64,000 nucleotides of DNA from Tilletia caries. Lineage: Eukaryota > Basidiomycota > Exobasidiomycetes > Tilletiales > Tilletiaceae. The DNA lies in NCBI GenBank assembly GCA_032718865.1, contig JALUTQ010000004.1, forward strand, positions 1,922,001 to 1,986,000. Reading direction: 5' to 3'. The stretch's first letter is position 1. Each line of letters opens with the position of its first letter. Below the pieces are notes generated by a model that saw nothing but the letters and a program-made list of their open reading frames with translations, ran no database searches and was not told where the DNA came from. This document shows, one piece after another, positions 1-11,247 of the stretch. The translations under genes were made by a program, and so were the position numbers.

Positions 1-3000
1 GGACACGTATCCATCTCCATCGTCGTCATCGCTACTGGAATCGTTTCCTGCACCGATGCGAGTGTTCCACGAAGGCCGCTCCCGTCCGGTGTCGACTGGA
101 CTCTCCTCCTGTTGAACTCGAGCCGGAGCAGCAGCGGGAGCGCCAAGTCGCGCCGGCCGTGGTGCTTCGCTCGAGGCTGCGTCCGTTCCAAAGGGATATT
201 CTTTACCATTGCCCACACTGCCTAGCGGTGCCTCCATCGAGCTGTTCGGAGTCTCCGGTGGCAGCTTAACGTCGGGAGCCATGCGAACGCTCTTGCGCCG
301 ACTGACCCCGCTCTCCGACGTGTCGCTCTTGGCCATGCTGGCACTTGCCGGCAACCGCAGGCTACGCAACGCGGACTCGTCATTGTTGCCGTTGGGTGCG
401 GATGCTTGCACATCGGTATGCTTACTGTTACCGAGGTCCGCAGCTGGGATGGAAGGCCCTCGGCCGACTTCTGTCGCTGCCGCGTCGTCGCTCAATTCTG
501 AACTACTCTCCGACTTCCGCGGTGTCTTCTCGATCGAGTATGTACGGCTTGGCACCAGTCGAGTCCGTCGCTCCGTGGTGCGCGTGACACCGCTGGAGTT
601 CTCGACCACCTCCTTGCGAGCCGGCTGCTTCACCTCCACTTCCGGAACTTGAGGAGATGCCATAAAAAGATGGTACGCCTCTTGTTCGGTGGGCGTCAAG
701 AACTCGCGATCGGAGGCAGGCGTCTGTCCCTCGCTTTCGATCGATGCCCGGGGCATAGCTGTAGCTGTCGCGCCATCGCCGCGAAGATGGGCCAAGTCGA
801 GCTTGAAAGGCTCAGACTTGGGCATGTCGATCCTGGGAAATCGGTTGGTCTCTCGTTGCTTCTTCTCGTCAACAGAGGGAGCAGGAGCAGTCTTGGGCGC
901 ATCTGAACCTTTTTCCTTCGCTGGGCTTGGAACTGGGGAAGTACCGGGAACACCGAGCCGGCCGCTCCCATCAAACGCCTCGTCAGGTTGGAGCTTCAGC
1001 ATTGCCGGAGCCTTGGCCTTCGTCTTTTTCGCTGACGGCGCACTGCTATCAGCGGCGCTTGAAGCCGGGTCCGAGGTGAGGGGTGGCGGCCCCTGGAGCG
1101 AGGAAGGATCATCCTGGAGGGTGATTGGTGGAGGAGCTTTGATCGGAGCAGCCAATTGAGGCAGATCTTGGTATCCGGAAGACAAATCAGTTGTCTGACT
1201 GTTGCTCCGGTTCACAGCGCTGGGGTGCTTGAGCGCTGGCTTCAGAGGAGGACTCTTAGAGGCGGAGGGTACATTGATGGGAGTACCGACAGCAGCCGTC
1301 TTGTTGCGTACGGAGGGTTGTCGCGTGGGGGTGGACGGTGTAGCAGCGGATGTGGCAGGTGCCGTCGCTGCCTCAGAAGGCACTCCAGCATTGGCTACAG
1401 CCTGTGCAATCGAGGCCGAGGGAGCCTCTTCAGCGTTCCCGGGACGTGAGACCCAATTGGACGTCGAGAATTTGCCAGAGGTTTCTCCGGTGCTGAAAGC
1501 CGTCATGGCAGTTACGCCATGCTTCGATGCCTTCTTCTTCTTGCCAGTGGTGCTGCCAACTGCAGTACCCGACGACCGAACACTAGACTGCCGGTTCAGA
1601 GTGCCGCGTGGACCAACCGACGCAGCGTCTTCCTTGACCACTTCGATAGGAGACACTCCTTGCTGATAGCCTGCTGCGCGCGTAGGCGCAGTTCCGACTT
1701 CACTACCCGTCTCAAATGCGCTAGATGCGCGGCGAGTGCTTGTTCCCTTTTTCTTCTTCTTCTTGGCAACCGACGTCGAGACTGTTTCCACCATGCTGAT
1801 AGGGCGCGATCCCTGTGCTCTGGGCTGTTGATCCTGATCGCCATGGTCTTTCGCCTGACGGGAGCTCATTGGGCCTGGAGTGATTCGAGCGGACGGTGGG
1901 ATGACCGCCAGTTTACCCTTGCCTCCGATATCGCTGCTAGCCTTACCAGGCGCTTTCCACATAGGCTGGCGTGGGTTGGTGTGTCGGACATACTCCCGTG
2001 CGTCCTCCTCATCCGATGAGTCGGGACCAGCCGCACCACGCAAGAGCGAAATACCGCGCCCTAATCCTCGAGAAGGCGTCTCGGCACGAGAACTTGGACG
2101 CTCTTGTTGGCCTGTTCCCGCACCAGTCTCTGCCGCATTGGCTTTGTTAGGTGACGACGCGTTAGCTGTGGGCGTATTCTTCAGCTCCGTCTTGAACAGA
2201 CGGCCCATCCGGCCGAAAAAAGAACTTGACCGCGAGGGGTTCCCGCGGACAGCCGACGCGCCGGAGTCTCCGCTTTCCTGGCGCCGATGAGCTCCAGTGC
2301 CAATGTGAGATGTCCAGCCCGAGCGCGACGCTGAGCGGACCGGTGGCTGATCATCGTCTTCAGAACTACTGTCCTGGCCCCTCAGATACACTCGAGACGC
2401 GGTCGGGATGGGTCCCATGTTGGGACCACCCACGGAAAGGGAAGGTGCGGTGGGAACGGGGGGCATCGAAACCTGCGGATATCCTCCTGTGGATGGCATT
2501 GTTCGGTCTTCCTTGCGGGGCGGAGTCGGGGTCGGCGGCTCTGATCGGCCTTGCTGTTGTTGGTGATTGGAGTGCGCAGTGTGCGCGTTAGTTGCGAACG
2601 CGTCTTGGTAGTCCTGGTCGCTGTCTGCCTCTGAGTTTGCGCGTTCCAGTGCCAAGGCTTGGTTGGCGTCGTACGGGTCGGACTGCTCGCCGTTCTCCTG
2701 TCCGTTGCTTGTCTCGCCTATGTCGTTGAAGTTACCACCGGCGTAACGCGCAGGTCGGGACTGTTGGGCACCGGCGTTGTAGTTGATCTGAGAGGCGGAT
2801 TGTGAAGGAGTGACACTTGCATTCTCGTTGAACTGGTTGAAGGATGCGTCAGCACCGGTGATTTGACCGTCGTCGTCGTAGGCTGGCAAGAAGATTAATT
2901 AAGCGTGAGAACCGGTCAGCCTCATTTCGGCAAGCCTTCCCGCATAATGAATGGCGATGGATGACCTCATGCAAGACCGAAATGAAGGATTGACTCACGT

Positions 3001-3855
3001 TGCTCTGAATACTCCCAACCAGCGGCACCATCACCCTGTCGCGACGGAATGGGTGAAGGCATTGACATTTGGCCATTGCTATCGAAGGAGTCGAGCAGGA
3101 TGATTGCGTCCTTCGCTGCTTCAACCATGGCAGCTCCAGCGTCGCCTGAAGAATAAACTTGTTGCCTGGTCAGCAACGCACTCTGAGAAGTGTAACCAGT
3201 AGCATATGCATGCGCCTTTCTGAAGGAACGCACCCATTGTCTTCATGCGCATGGTGAGCGCTTCCTTGAACGTTCTGCGCTTGACACCGATAAGCGCGTT
3301 CTCTTCAGCTTCCAGAGCGTCTTCGCATGCTGCGAGTTCACGCTATTTTTCGGTTTGTACCAGGAGGTAAGATTGTCAAATCATGCTCAGAGCAGAATCG
3401 ATGCTGTTCAAGCGCGCATGACTCACCTGCGCGTGCAAGTGCTTCTGATGACGCTCTGCGTCCTTTGAAGGATCAGAGGCGGCTGACTTGGCACGTTTCT
3501 GATCAGCTTTGATGAGACGCTTGACGAGGATGTCACGGTCGCGCACAATGCTGCGAATGCTTTGCTCTCGGTCCAGCACGTCTTTCAGGGCAGCACGGTA
3601 GCCCTCGATGGCTTGTACATGGGTGCGCTGCGCACTTGCGACCGAGTCAAGGCCCTCGGAAATCTCGGCTGCTGCGCTGGAGACGTCTGCGGGCTCCGAG
3701 GTTCCCCAGGAGGAGAGTGCCGATGATGCAACGAAGGCGGATGCGACGGCAGATGACAGATGGTCGAGGTATGTCTTCTCTGACTTGTACAGGTTCTGGA
3801 GCAGGCGCGAGTCGGACACGTGCTGGCGTGTCATCTGTTGAGTGTTTGGATCCAT
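1..3855 (-). CDS. BAR-like N-terminal domain protein with very long disordered tail (partial, runs off left edge)
   Basis: Four exons are visible: 3855-3427, 3342-3234, 3145-2999 and 2882 to beyond base 1; no stop is met, so at least 1188 residues are in the window and the C terminus is missing. The first 230 or so residues are helical, rich in Arg/Lys/Glu and predicted coiled coil, starting MDPNTQQMTRQHV. This looks like a fungal BAR-type lipid-binding module, perhaps like yeast Ivy1, which would place it on curved membranes; that assignment is from general resemblance only. The rest is low complexity: Ser/Pro/Ala-rich, with poly-Lys runs and repeated acidic patches, and no recognisable domain. 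The start is the ATG at 3855, followed by an uninterrupted exon. The upstream neighbour on the same strand is an acyl-CoA ligase, 709 bases away. Splice phases agree across all three introns, which supports the model. Moderate confidence in the gene, low in the family. Confidence 0.75.
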
Positions 3856-4564
3856 TTTGGCGAGTTGAAGTGGGAAGGGAAGTATGTAGTGTAGGTGAAG
3901 GGTCGGTGAGCAGCCCTTCTGCTTATTGTCGCCTTTCGAGAGCACAACTTGTGAAGTGGTGGTCAAGCGGCAGGAATAGCAAAGGGGGCAGGGGGGGATA
4001 CAGGGAAAGAACTGGAGATGGTGGACGTCCTTGTTATGGGTCGCCGCCTTGCTGAAGCCGCAGGCGGAGTGTGGCATGCATGCTCCGCAGACCACTCTCC
4101 AGTCTCCACAGCGACCGCACCCATCGGCACTCGGCAGCCAACGCGTCACGCAAATCAACACCGCTATTGGATTCAATTCATGGTCTCATCAATAATTTGT
4201 CACAGGCGCGACGGGAGTATGGGACCACTTTGCAGTAGTTTGCACGCGCACGAGGTTCATCTGGAGACTGGAGATCATTTCCTTTGTGGTCCCGGCTTCT
4301 GGCCTTCCGGCTTCCCTCCACCTTCTCCTCCTGTGTTTACGAGCACTTTTGTGTCATCCTCAATCCTGCACAGTGACGTGCCCAAGGGTCTGCAACGCTT
4401 CATAACCGGGAAATGGGACTTTTTTCGGAGTTCGAACTCCGCATGTGGCATGGGCAGCCAGTATTCAATCAATCTGGACGATACATCTATATGTACACAG
4501 TATCTGAGCGGATGAATTTCGAACGACAGATGGATGGCGGCCGGCTTCGCGCTCATGTTACTTC
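3856..4564. other. Intergenic: promoter of the BAR-like gene and 3' flank of the ligase
   Basis: No coding signal stands out in either direction. It contains a short perfect palindrome at 4426-4441 resembling a tRNA T-arm, but no tRNA body around it. Otherwise nothing recognisable. Confidence 0.5.
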
Positions 4565-6951
4565 TCAAAGCCGACTGCGGGGGCCGCTCTTGATGATGGC
4601 TGGCTGCGACGTGGACGGCAACGCGGTTGGCAACGCGGTTCCTACTTGTCTGCTGCTGCTTTGCATGGCCTTCATTGTCGGTAGATGAGCTGGGATCAGC
4701 TTCTTGAGCTCCTTGCGCAGAATCTTGCCGCTCGGGTTCTTGGGTATCTCCGGGATGCTGCCCTCAGAGAAGTTAAGAGGGGGATGAGCAAATGGTCAGG
4801 GTGTATGATGAGTTGTAGTTCCAGAGGGAAGGTGAGCACTCACATCACAACAGAACCGAGATGTTTATATCGGATCTTCGTCGAGCGTACGAGATCCATC
4901 AGACTCTCGATGATCCGCACCTCTTCCGACCGTCCGAGTCGCTGAACCCGTTCTTGCGCACTGGAACTTAGACTGACGAAAGCCAGAGGCAACTCGCCAC
5001 TCTCTTCGTCCGGTAGGCCCACCACTCCGACATCCAGGACATCCCGGGAGTCCAGCAGCAGACCCTCGAGCTCGGCGGGCGCAACTTGATATCCTTTGAC
5101 CTTGATCATCTCTTTAAGACTGTCCGATAAGAGTGTGCCACATTCCAAGTCAGCTTCTGGGGTTGTTGTCGCGAGAAGGGGGAAGCAGATTCATATGAGC
5201 TCACCGGTCCACCACAAAGATCAGCCCTGCGGCTTGAAGGACAACCTCATCGCCCGTCCTGAACCAGCCCCCCGGCAGATACGACTGACTCGTTTCCTTC
5301 TCGTTCTCCAGATACCTGGCAAAGAAAACAGCCAAGATGCATAAGTCTCAATGACCTCCAGTCCAATCTTCTTCACCAAGAAGACGATAGACTCACCCCA
5401 TGCTGACTTGCGGACCGCGCACCCAAAGTTCCCCAGGCTCGTCCGGACCAGCATCACTCCCGTCGGGTCTGACAATTCGAGCCTGCGTGTTAGGTATGAG
5501 GACGCCAGCCGAACCAAAGACATAGTCTTGACTTGATGTCGGAGACATCACAACTGTTGCGCACGTCTCCGCTGAGCGACCGCCATGGAAAAGAAGAGAG
5601 AGTGGGTGTGAACCTCAGATAGGAACGTCGCGAAGCATGCCCAGCCTATAAACACGTAGAACTCACTCAGACCGTATCCCTGACCGAATCTCATACCGGG
5701 AAACTTGAGGAGAAACGCGCGAGCCAGATCGTCCTTGAGCGGAGCTGCACCGGAAACAGTATACTTAAGGTGTCCTAACTGGCCCACATATTGGTCCGTA
5801 ATAGCCTCTTCCTTCGTCAGCTTCACGATGATCGGCGGGACGAGGTACCAATGCGAGACTTTGTGCCGGACGGTGGTCTGCAGAAGCGCCTCTGTCCCTC
5901 GAAACCGTGGCACGCAAACAACTCCGATCCCGGCCCAAACGGAGGTCGAAAGCACAACAACAAGCCCATAGATGTGAAACCAGGGCAGCATTCCCAAAGC
6001 ACGGTCTTGTCCCGGTTCGAAGAGATGATGATGGCCAGCATGGAGGCACGCTGGGATCTTCATGTGGGCACAGTGCTGAAGCACGTTGGCGATCGGGTTT
6101 TGGTGCGAGATGCGGACTCCCTTCGGTAGGCCCGACGTTCCGCTGGAAAAGCTCAGGAAGGCAGTCCGAGTGCGATTGTCCTCTGAGAGCCGGAAACGAC
6201 AGGCTTCAAGAGCCTCTCGGCCTTCTTGTCGAATGAGGTTTTGGACATGGTCGATCAAACCATCCACCTGTGGGACAAAAAACCTTGAGCACACGTCTCG
6301 CTTGACGAGCTCTGAGCAACAGAAACTCACCGTCCAACGTCCGTCAATTGCTCGCAATCCATGCTGTTCCTGTACAGCCGAGGGATGCCGAATAAGGACA
6401 ATCCTTTCAGAAGGGATGCCAGCTCGCAGTGCGGCCTGAATTCGGGTGGGTTCTGCGTCCGCCACGAGAATCGCGTCGGCCTTACTCATCCGTAACTGCT
6501 GTTGGAGCTCTTGAGGCGGAAGATTCGGATTGACAGGAGCAAGAATGCCCCCAAGCCGATGGACGGCCAGCACAGCGGGCAGGTAGTCCAGTGTGTTGGG
6601 CGAGCAGAGACAGACTATACTGGTCCGTCCCAGTCCTAGCTCGCGACTTAGACCTAGAGAGAGGGCATCCGTCCGAGATTGCAGGTCCTCAATCGTCCGC
6701 GAGATGCCAGTCTCCTCGTCGATGAGGACTGGAATCCCGGATGTTCGAATGTCGGGCCGTGTGGCTGGCCAATACTTGAAGAAGAAATCTTGATGCCACC
6801 GATGGAAGATGAACGATGAATCATGAAGATTCGTCAACGGGACAGTCAAAAGCTCGACAGACGGAAGCGACATACCATAGTAGTCCAGGTCGGTAGGAAA
6901 GTCATCCACCTGGGGTCCCGAACTGGAGTAGATCTTGGACGTGTTGGTCAT
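4565..6951 (-). CDS. Acyl-CoA ligase (4-coumarate-CoA ligase-like), peroxisomal, C-terminal -SRL
   Basis: AMP-forming ligase of the ANL superfamily, expected to activate a carboxylic acid (fatty or aryl) to its acyl-CoA through an acyl-AMP. Seven exons: 6951-6876, 6788-6331, 6267-5667, 5553-5397, 5315-5205, 5119-4844 and 4757-4565, giving 623 residues with consistent phases. The P-loop SFSSGTSGLPKG lies near residue 220, then PWFHIYG, GQGYG, the hinge-region GWFRTGDE, VDRLKEMIKVKG, and the C-terminal catalytic Lys in NPSGKILRKEL. The protein ends in -SRL, a standard type 1 peroxisomal targeting tripeptide, so a peroxisomal matrix site is likely. The last acceptor was chosen at 4758 because it alone keeps the conserved IPEIPKNPSGK frame. 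The C-terminal 35 residues are longer than in the two paralogs in this window. A TATA-like element lies about 160 bases upstream. Substrate cannot be told from sequence. Confidence 0.9.
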
Positions 6952-7496
6952 ATCCGGAAGTTCTGTGGAGCCGAACCAGGAACAGGGCGGGATGGGGCTT
7001 GCTGCTTTGCTGGAAGATGAAGAAGGGCCAATCCAATTGACTTATCAATGCACCTTGTAAACCAGGAATGGCTTCTAGAATGGATGAGGGTGAATGTCAT
7101 GGTCAGCTCTTATATACGCCCAAGTAAGCCTGCGCGCTGCCTGGTGGGATAAAACGAATGGGATCTAGGTGGCCGGACCCAAGCGGAAGTCAGGAGAGGC
7201 AGGAGGAAGAGCATCGACCTTCCCCTTTTGGGTTTCCGCGGTTACCCGCTAATGCGAACTTCAAGGCCAGAGAGATTTCTCTCGATTTTGCAAGACGACT
7301 CACTGTTGGGTCAAGCTCAGCTTCGACGGGAGAACATCTACCTCGCCCTCCTGAAGCTCCAGGCTCCGGATGCGAGACGACAAGCCTCATGGTGAGATAC
7401 AGTCGAGCAACCGTATCTCACGCCAATAATGCGTTTCCTTCCGGCCATCATAGAATACCCTAAATCAAGTAGCTAACCATCGGATTTCCCCCTTCC
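6952..7496. other. Intergenic between tandem ligase genes
   Basis: 545 bases between the start of the -SRL ligase and the stop of the next ligase, both on the minus strand. Apart from the TATA-like box at 7109-7116 I see nothing specific. Confidence 0.5.
7109..7116 (-). promoter_or_regulatory. Putative TATA box of the -SRL acyl-CoA ligase
   Basis: TATATAAG on the minus strand, 158 bases upstream of the start codon at 6951 and on the same strand. Position and sequence fit a core promoter; not tested by any transcript data. Confidence 0.4.
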
Positions 7497-9794
7497 TTAG
7501 GTCCTCGACACGGCCTCTGGTGCCACCGGGTCGGGCTTGATCCCATTCGCGAGCGTCCTCAAGTCTCGCCGCAAAATCTTGCCTGAGGCCGTTTTGGGTA
7601 TCGCCTCTATAATCTGGACTCCCGCAAGCCATTTGTACTGGGCCTTGTTGTCCACCACATACTTCTTGACCGCCTCCTTGATCTTGGCCGCCTCGGCATC
7701 ACCACCTGAAGAGACTCGTTTCTTGGCTTCGGTGCTGAGGCTGATGTAGGCGATCGGAAGCTCGCCCGCGGCGTCGTCGGGGATGCCCACGACTCCTGCA
7801 TCGGCGATGTCGGGCATGTCGAGCAGCAGACCCTCCAACTCTGCGGGTGGAACTTGCAATCCTCTGACCTTGATGAGCTCCTTGATGCTGTTCCGAGCAA
7901 TGACCCAAGACACCACGAGCGCAAAGTTAGTCGCTTGATGTATAACCAGTCAGTAGACACAGGGACAGAAACGTACCGATCAACAATGTAAAGATCCCCG
8001 TTATCGTTGATGGAGGCTTCGTCGCCTGACCGAAGCCAGCCTCCTTCGACCCACGACCCTTGTGTTGCCTTCTCGTTGTTCAGATATCCGAGCGTGATCT
8101 GGGGCCCGCGCAGCCACAATTCGCCACTTTCCCCCTTTGCTGCGTCCTGGCCGTCTGGCTTGATAATCCGCGCTTCCGTATCCGGAAAGAGGCGTCCAGC
8201 GGATCCGTAGGCAGCCCCCTGTCGTGGTGCAACCAAAGCGACGACCGTCGACGCTGAAGGAGAACCCAAATGTCATCTAACAGGGTGTGAGCGATGGCAA
8301 TGGACGAGAGAAGGAAACTCACTCTCCGTCATCCCGAAACCCTGTCCAAAGTCAAGGTCGGGAAGTTTGGCTTTGAACTGACGCGACAGCTCAGCGGAAC
8401 ATGGTGCCGCGCCAACCATGCAGAAGCGCACAATCTGGCGTACCTGATCCAGATACTTCTCGACCACGGGATCTTTGACGAAGAGCACGATCTGCAGACC
8501 AAGGAGGATAAGAGTGAGATTTCCGTATACATCTAGTCATCACAATGGGACCGCCAAAATCTTACCAAGGGAGGCACTAGCATCCAATGTGAGATGCGGT
8601 ATCTCAACACGCTGTCGAGGAAAGGCACCATCCCGCGGAAGCGCGGGATACCAACCACGGCAGTACCGGACCACATCATTGAGTGCAAATTGACGACCAC
8701 ACCTTCGGACAAGTGAAGGACAAGACTCAGCATCAGTCGCGCGCGCCTAACCAAACCACTGAATCACAAAAGAGAATGTTCTCACCGAAAATCCCATACC
8801 AAGGCAATAAACCGAGAGCAACATCCTGCCCCGGCGTATAACGGACCCCAGTCGTACCCATCTCGTGAGGGACCTCGTTGAAAGCGAGCCATTGGAGCAC
8901 ATTAGCGATCGGACTGCTGTGCGCGATTCTGACGCCCTTGGGCAGACCGGTGGTTCCCGAGCTGAAGGAGATGAAGGCCAGCTTGGTCTTGCCTTCGTTC
9001 GGCTTGAGCTTGCGACGCGTCGAAGAAAGAGCGTGCTGGCCCTCCTTCTTGAACAACTTTACGCCGACTTCGACAAGAGCATTTACCTGATGAGAACAAA
9101 GAGAGCATCAGAAAGGACTGCTTTTTCAAAGGACAAAGAATGAAGCACAGCCCACTACGAGAGGCGGCGAGTGCAAACACTTACCGTCCAAAGACCATCG
9201 ACCTTGTCAGCGTCTCCCTTGGCCATCGTTGCCGCGCTTTGGATGACCACGATCCGATCCCTAGGAATCCCTGCCTTTTCAGCAGCCTCCAACCCCGTTT
9301 TGAGCAAAGCAGGTTCTTCGCCCACAAAGAGCGTCTTTGCTCCCGACACCTCAGAGTTGATACGCAAGTTCCGAGGCCGTGTAGCCAGGATTCGCGCCCG
9401 AGATCACGCCGCCCAGCCGATGGGTGGCCCAGACAATGATCGGGTAATCGATCGTGTTTAAGCTGAAGGTGGCAATGACCTGGTCGTCGATCTCGTTCTG
9501 AGCGCTGCGGAGTTGCTCGATCATGCCGAGGGAGAGCAGGTCGGCGCGTTCGTGCATGTCTTCGATAGTGAGACTCTTGCCAGTTTCGTCGTCGATGAGG
9601 AGCGGGATCCGCTTGCCGCGCGGGTCCGGTCGGTTCTTGGGGAAGTACTCGAACATGAATGCTGGATGAATTCTGGAGCGCGTCAGAATCCAGCCGGGAG
9701 CGAAGGGAATAAGACGGCAATGGGACTCACTATAGAGGTCCATGTCGGTGGGGAAGTGGTCCACCGAGGGACACTTGCTCGCGTAAACCATCAT
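7497..9794 (-). pseudogene. Acyl-CoA ligase paralog with a one-base frameshift and lost peroxisomal tripeptide
   Basis: Closest relative is the intact ligase at 30933-33254. Exons 9794-9731, 9661-9185, 9086-8786, 8702-8566, 8491-8323, 8253-7977 and 7887-7497 have lengths 64, 477, 301, 137, 169, 277 and 391; the paralog has 64, 476, 301, 137, 169, 277 and 391. The one extra base is a T (minus strand, near 9353) that turns CTC-GAG into CTC-TGA, placing a stop after about 140 residues; downstream the frame resumes with full similarity. No GT-AG intron of suitable length would remove it. All other motifs survive: SSGTTGLPKG, GFGMTE, GGWLRSGDE and PKTASGKILRR. The C terminus reads -SRT where the paralog has -SKL, so peroxisomal import would also be impaired. 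Either a young pseudogene or an assembly error at one base; the altered tripeptide argues for real decay. Confidence 0.85.
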
Positions 9795-11247
9795 GCTTGT
9801 GATGTTCCCGGAGACTCAGTTCAGTGTCCACAGCGAGGAAGGCGTGCTGGATGGAAGGAAGGGGGGAAGGGGGAAGATGGGGTCAGGGAACAAGGCGCAG
9901 CGACCAGTATAAATGCACTCCTAGGTCTTGTCCTGGGGAAACTACACTGAGCCGATTCGTGGTCAGGTCCATTCGGCGCTGCCCATGGTCCCTTCTGCCG
10001 CCCTTTGTCCTTTTGCATAGCGTCGTTCTCAATTGCGGCAAGGAGTCGAATTCGTAGAAACCATCCCGCATCAATTCTACGCCCTCGCTTCTTCCAGGGA
10101 CGAGCCGATGATGGAAGCGAAAGTTTGCAATGGTTGCGCGTTGCGGGCTGCGGTGGAAAGAGAAGAAAGAAGAGCCCGTAGCCAAAGGTTGAAAGAGAGG
10201 GACGGAACAAAGCGAGAGACAAGCGGGGAGACCGAGGTACAGGATCAAGCGGCCGACGAGCAACGGGCACAAGAGGATCGACCGATGAAGGGGAAAAAGG
10301 ATGAAATGGGGAAAGAGGACGCAAGCGGCGCAAGAGTCTGCTGGAAAAGGGAACAAGGAAGGTGGGGAACGAACCATGACCGGGGGAAAAAGCAAAAGGA
10401 GTGGTAGGCAAAGAGAGGAGAGAGAGAGAGGGGGGGAGAAATCGTCGAAGGCGTCCCACTCTAGGGCCGCCCATATGTAGGCCTTGTGTGCACACGAACG
10501 CGAAGGGCTCGACCATCCGCTGCCTCACGAAGTCGATGTTACAACCTCTCCGCAGTCGTAGCGAGAGATGGGTCACTGATGGCTCAGAAGAAAGACGAGT
10601 CGGGGCGAAGCGGAGAGAATTTCCAATGTTCTTATCGTTTGTTCTACAGTCGGAATGAGAGTTGAAAGAGGGTGTACGACGGCGGACCCATTACCGCCTT
10701 TGCGCCGTGTGTAATCGGCGATGCGTGGGCATGTATCGTAAGCGAAACGGGGAGCCAACCGCGACCTCTACTTCCTTGTCTAAAAGCTGTCCGTTACTTG
10801 TGTCGGAGATGATGAACAAGAGCCCCTTCCCGGCGGAGGATTCGTCGGTGCCCGGGCAGTGGCAGTTTGCTGCAGGAATCGTTCGGCGAAGAGGGAAAGG
10901 AGGGAGGAGGAAGCAAGAGAAGAGAACCCGGGCCCGACTTGTCGACATTTGCTGGACGAAAAAGAGATACAGAGATCGAAAAGATCGGTAGAGACACAGA
11001 ATTGTCGAAACTTTTTGCACCGGCACAATGCTGGAGAGGAAATGCTTGGGAAAACGAAGAGGCGATCTTGAAGTGAATGTGAACGAAGTTTGATGGAAGT
11101 GATATCCTGTGGCGAGAAGGGAGGCGGAGAAAAGCCGAAATGGGCGGCCGCTTCATTTGTCGCGGTTCGGACCGCGCGCGGTGTGCAGGATGAAAAGGCG
11201 ACCGGCCAGATCAAGGTTTGGGGGCAAGCCCTACAAAACCATCGCGA
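9795..11247. other. Intergenic, 1.45 kb, purine-rich plus strand
   Basis: Lies between the start of the broken ligase and the stop of the WOPR gene. Long open frames exist on both strands, but they are Pro/Ser/Arg low-complexity translations of strand-biased purine/pyrimidine sequence, with a GA-rich tract around 10405-10440, and do not look like genes. Confidence 0.5.

Noticed and set aside
209..2591. Several plus-strand open frames of 85-166 codons
   Set aside because: They lie antisense to one continuous minus-strand frame of the BAR-like gene, which has consistent splicing and composition.
4426..4441. CGGAGTTCGAACTCCG, looks like a tRNA T arm
   Set aside because: No acceptor, D or anticodon arm can be folded around it on either strand.
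4565..9794. Tandem adenylate-forming enzymes as part of a non-ribosomal peptide or polyketide cluster
   Set aside because: No carrier-protein, condensation or ketosynthase domains nearby; the C-terminal peroxisomal tripeptides fit stand-alone acyl-CoA ligases.
9821..10576. A 251-codon minus-strand frame and overlapping plus-strand frames
   Set aside because: Translations are Pro/Ser/Phe or Arg/Glu low complexity from purine/pyrimidine-biased DNA; no motif, and it lies where the ligase promoter should be.
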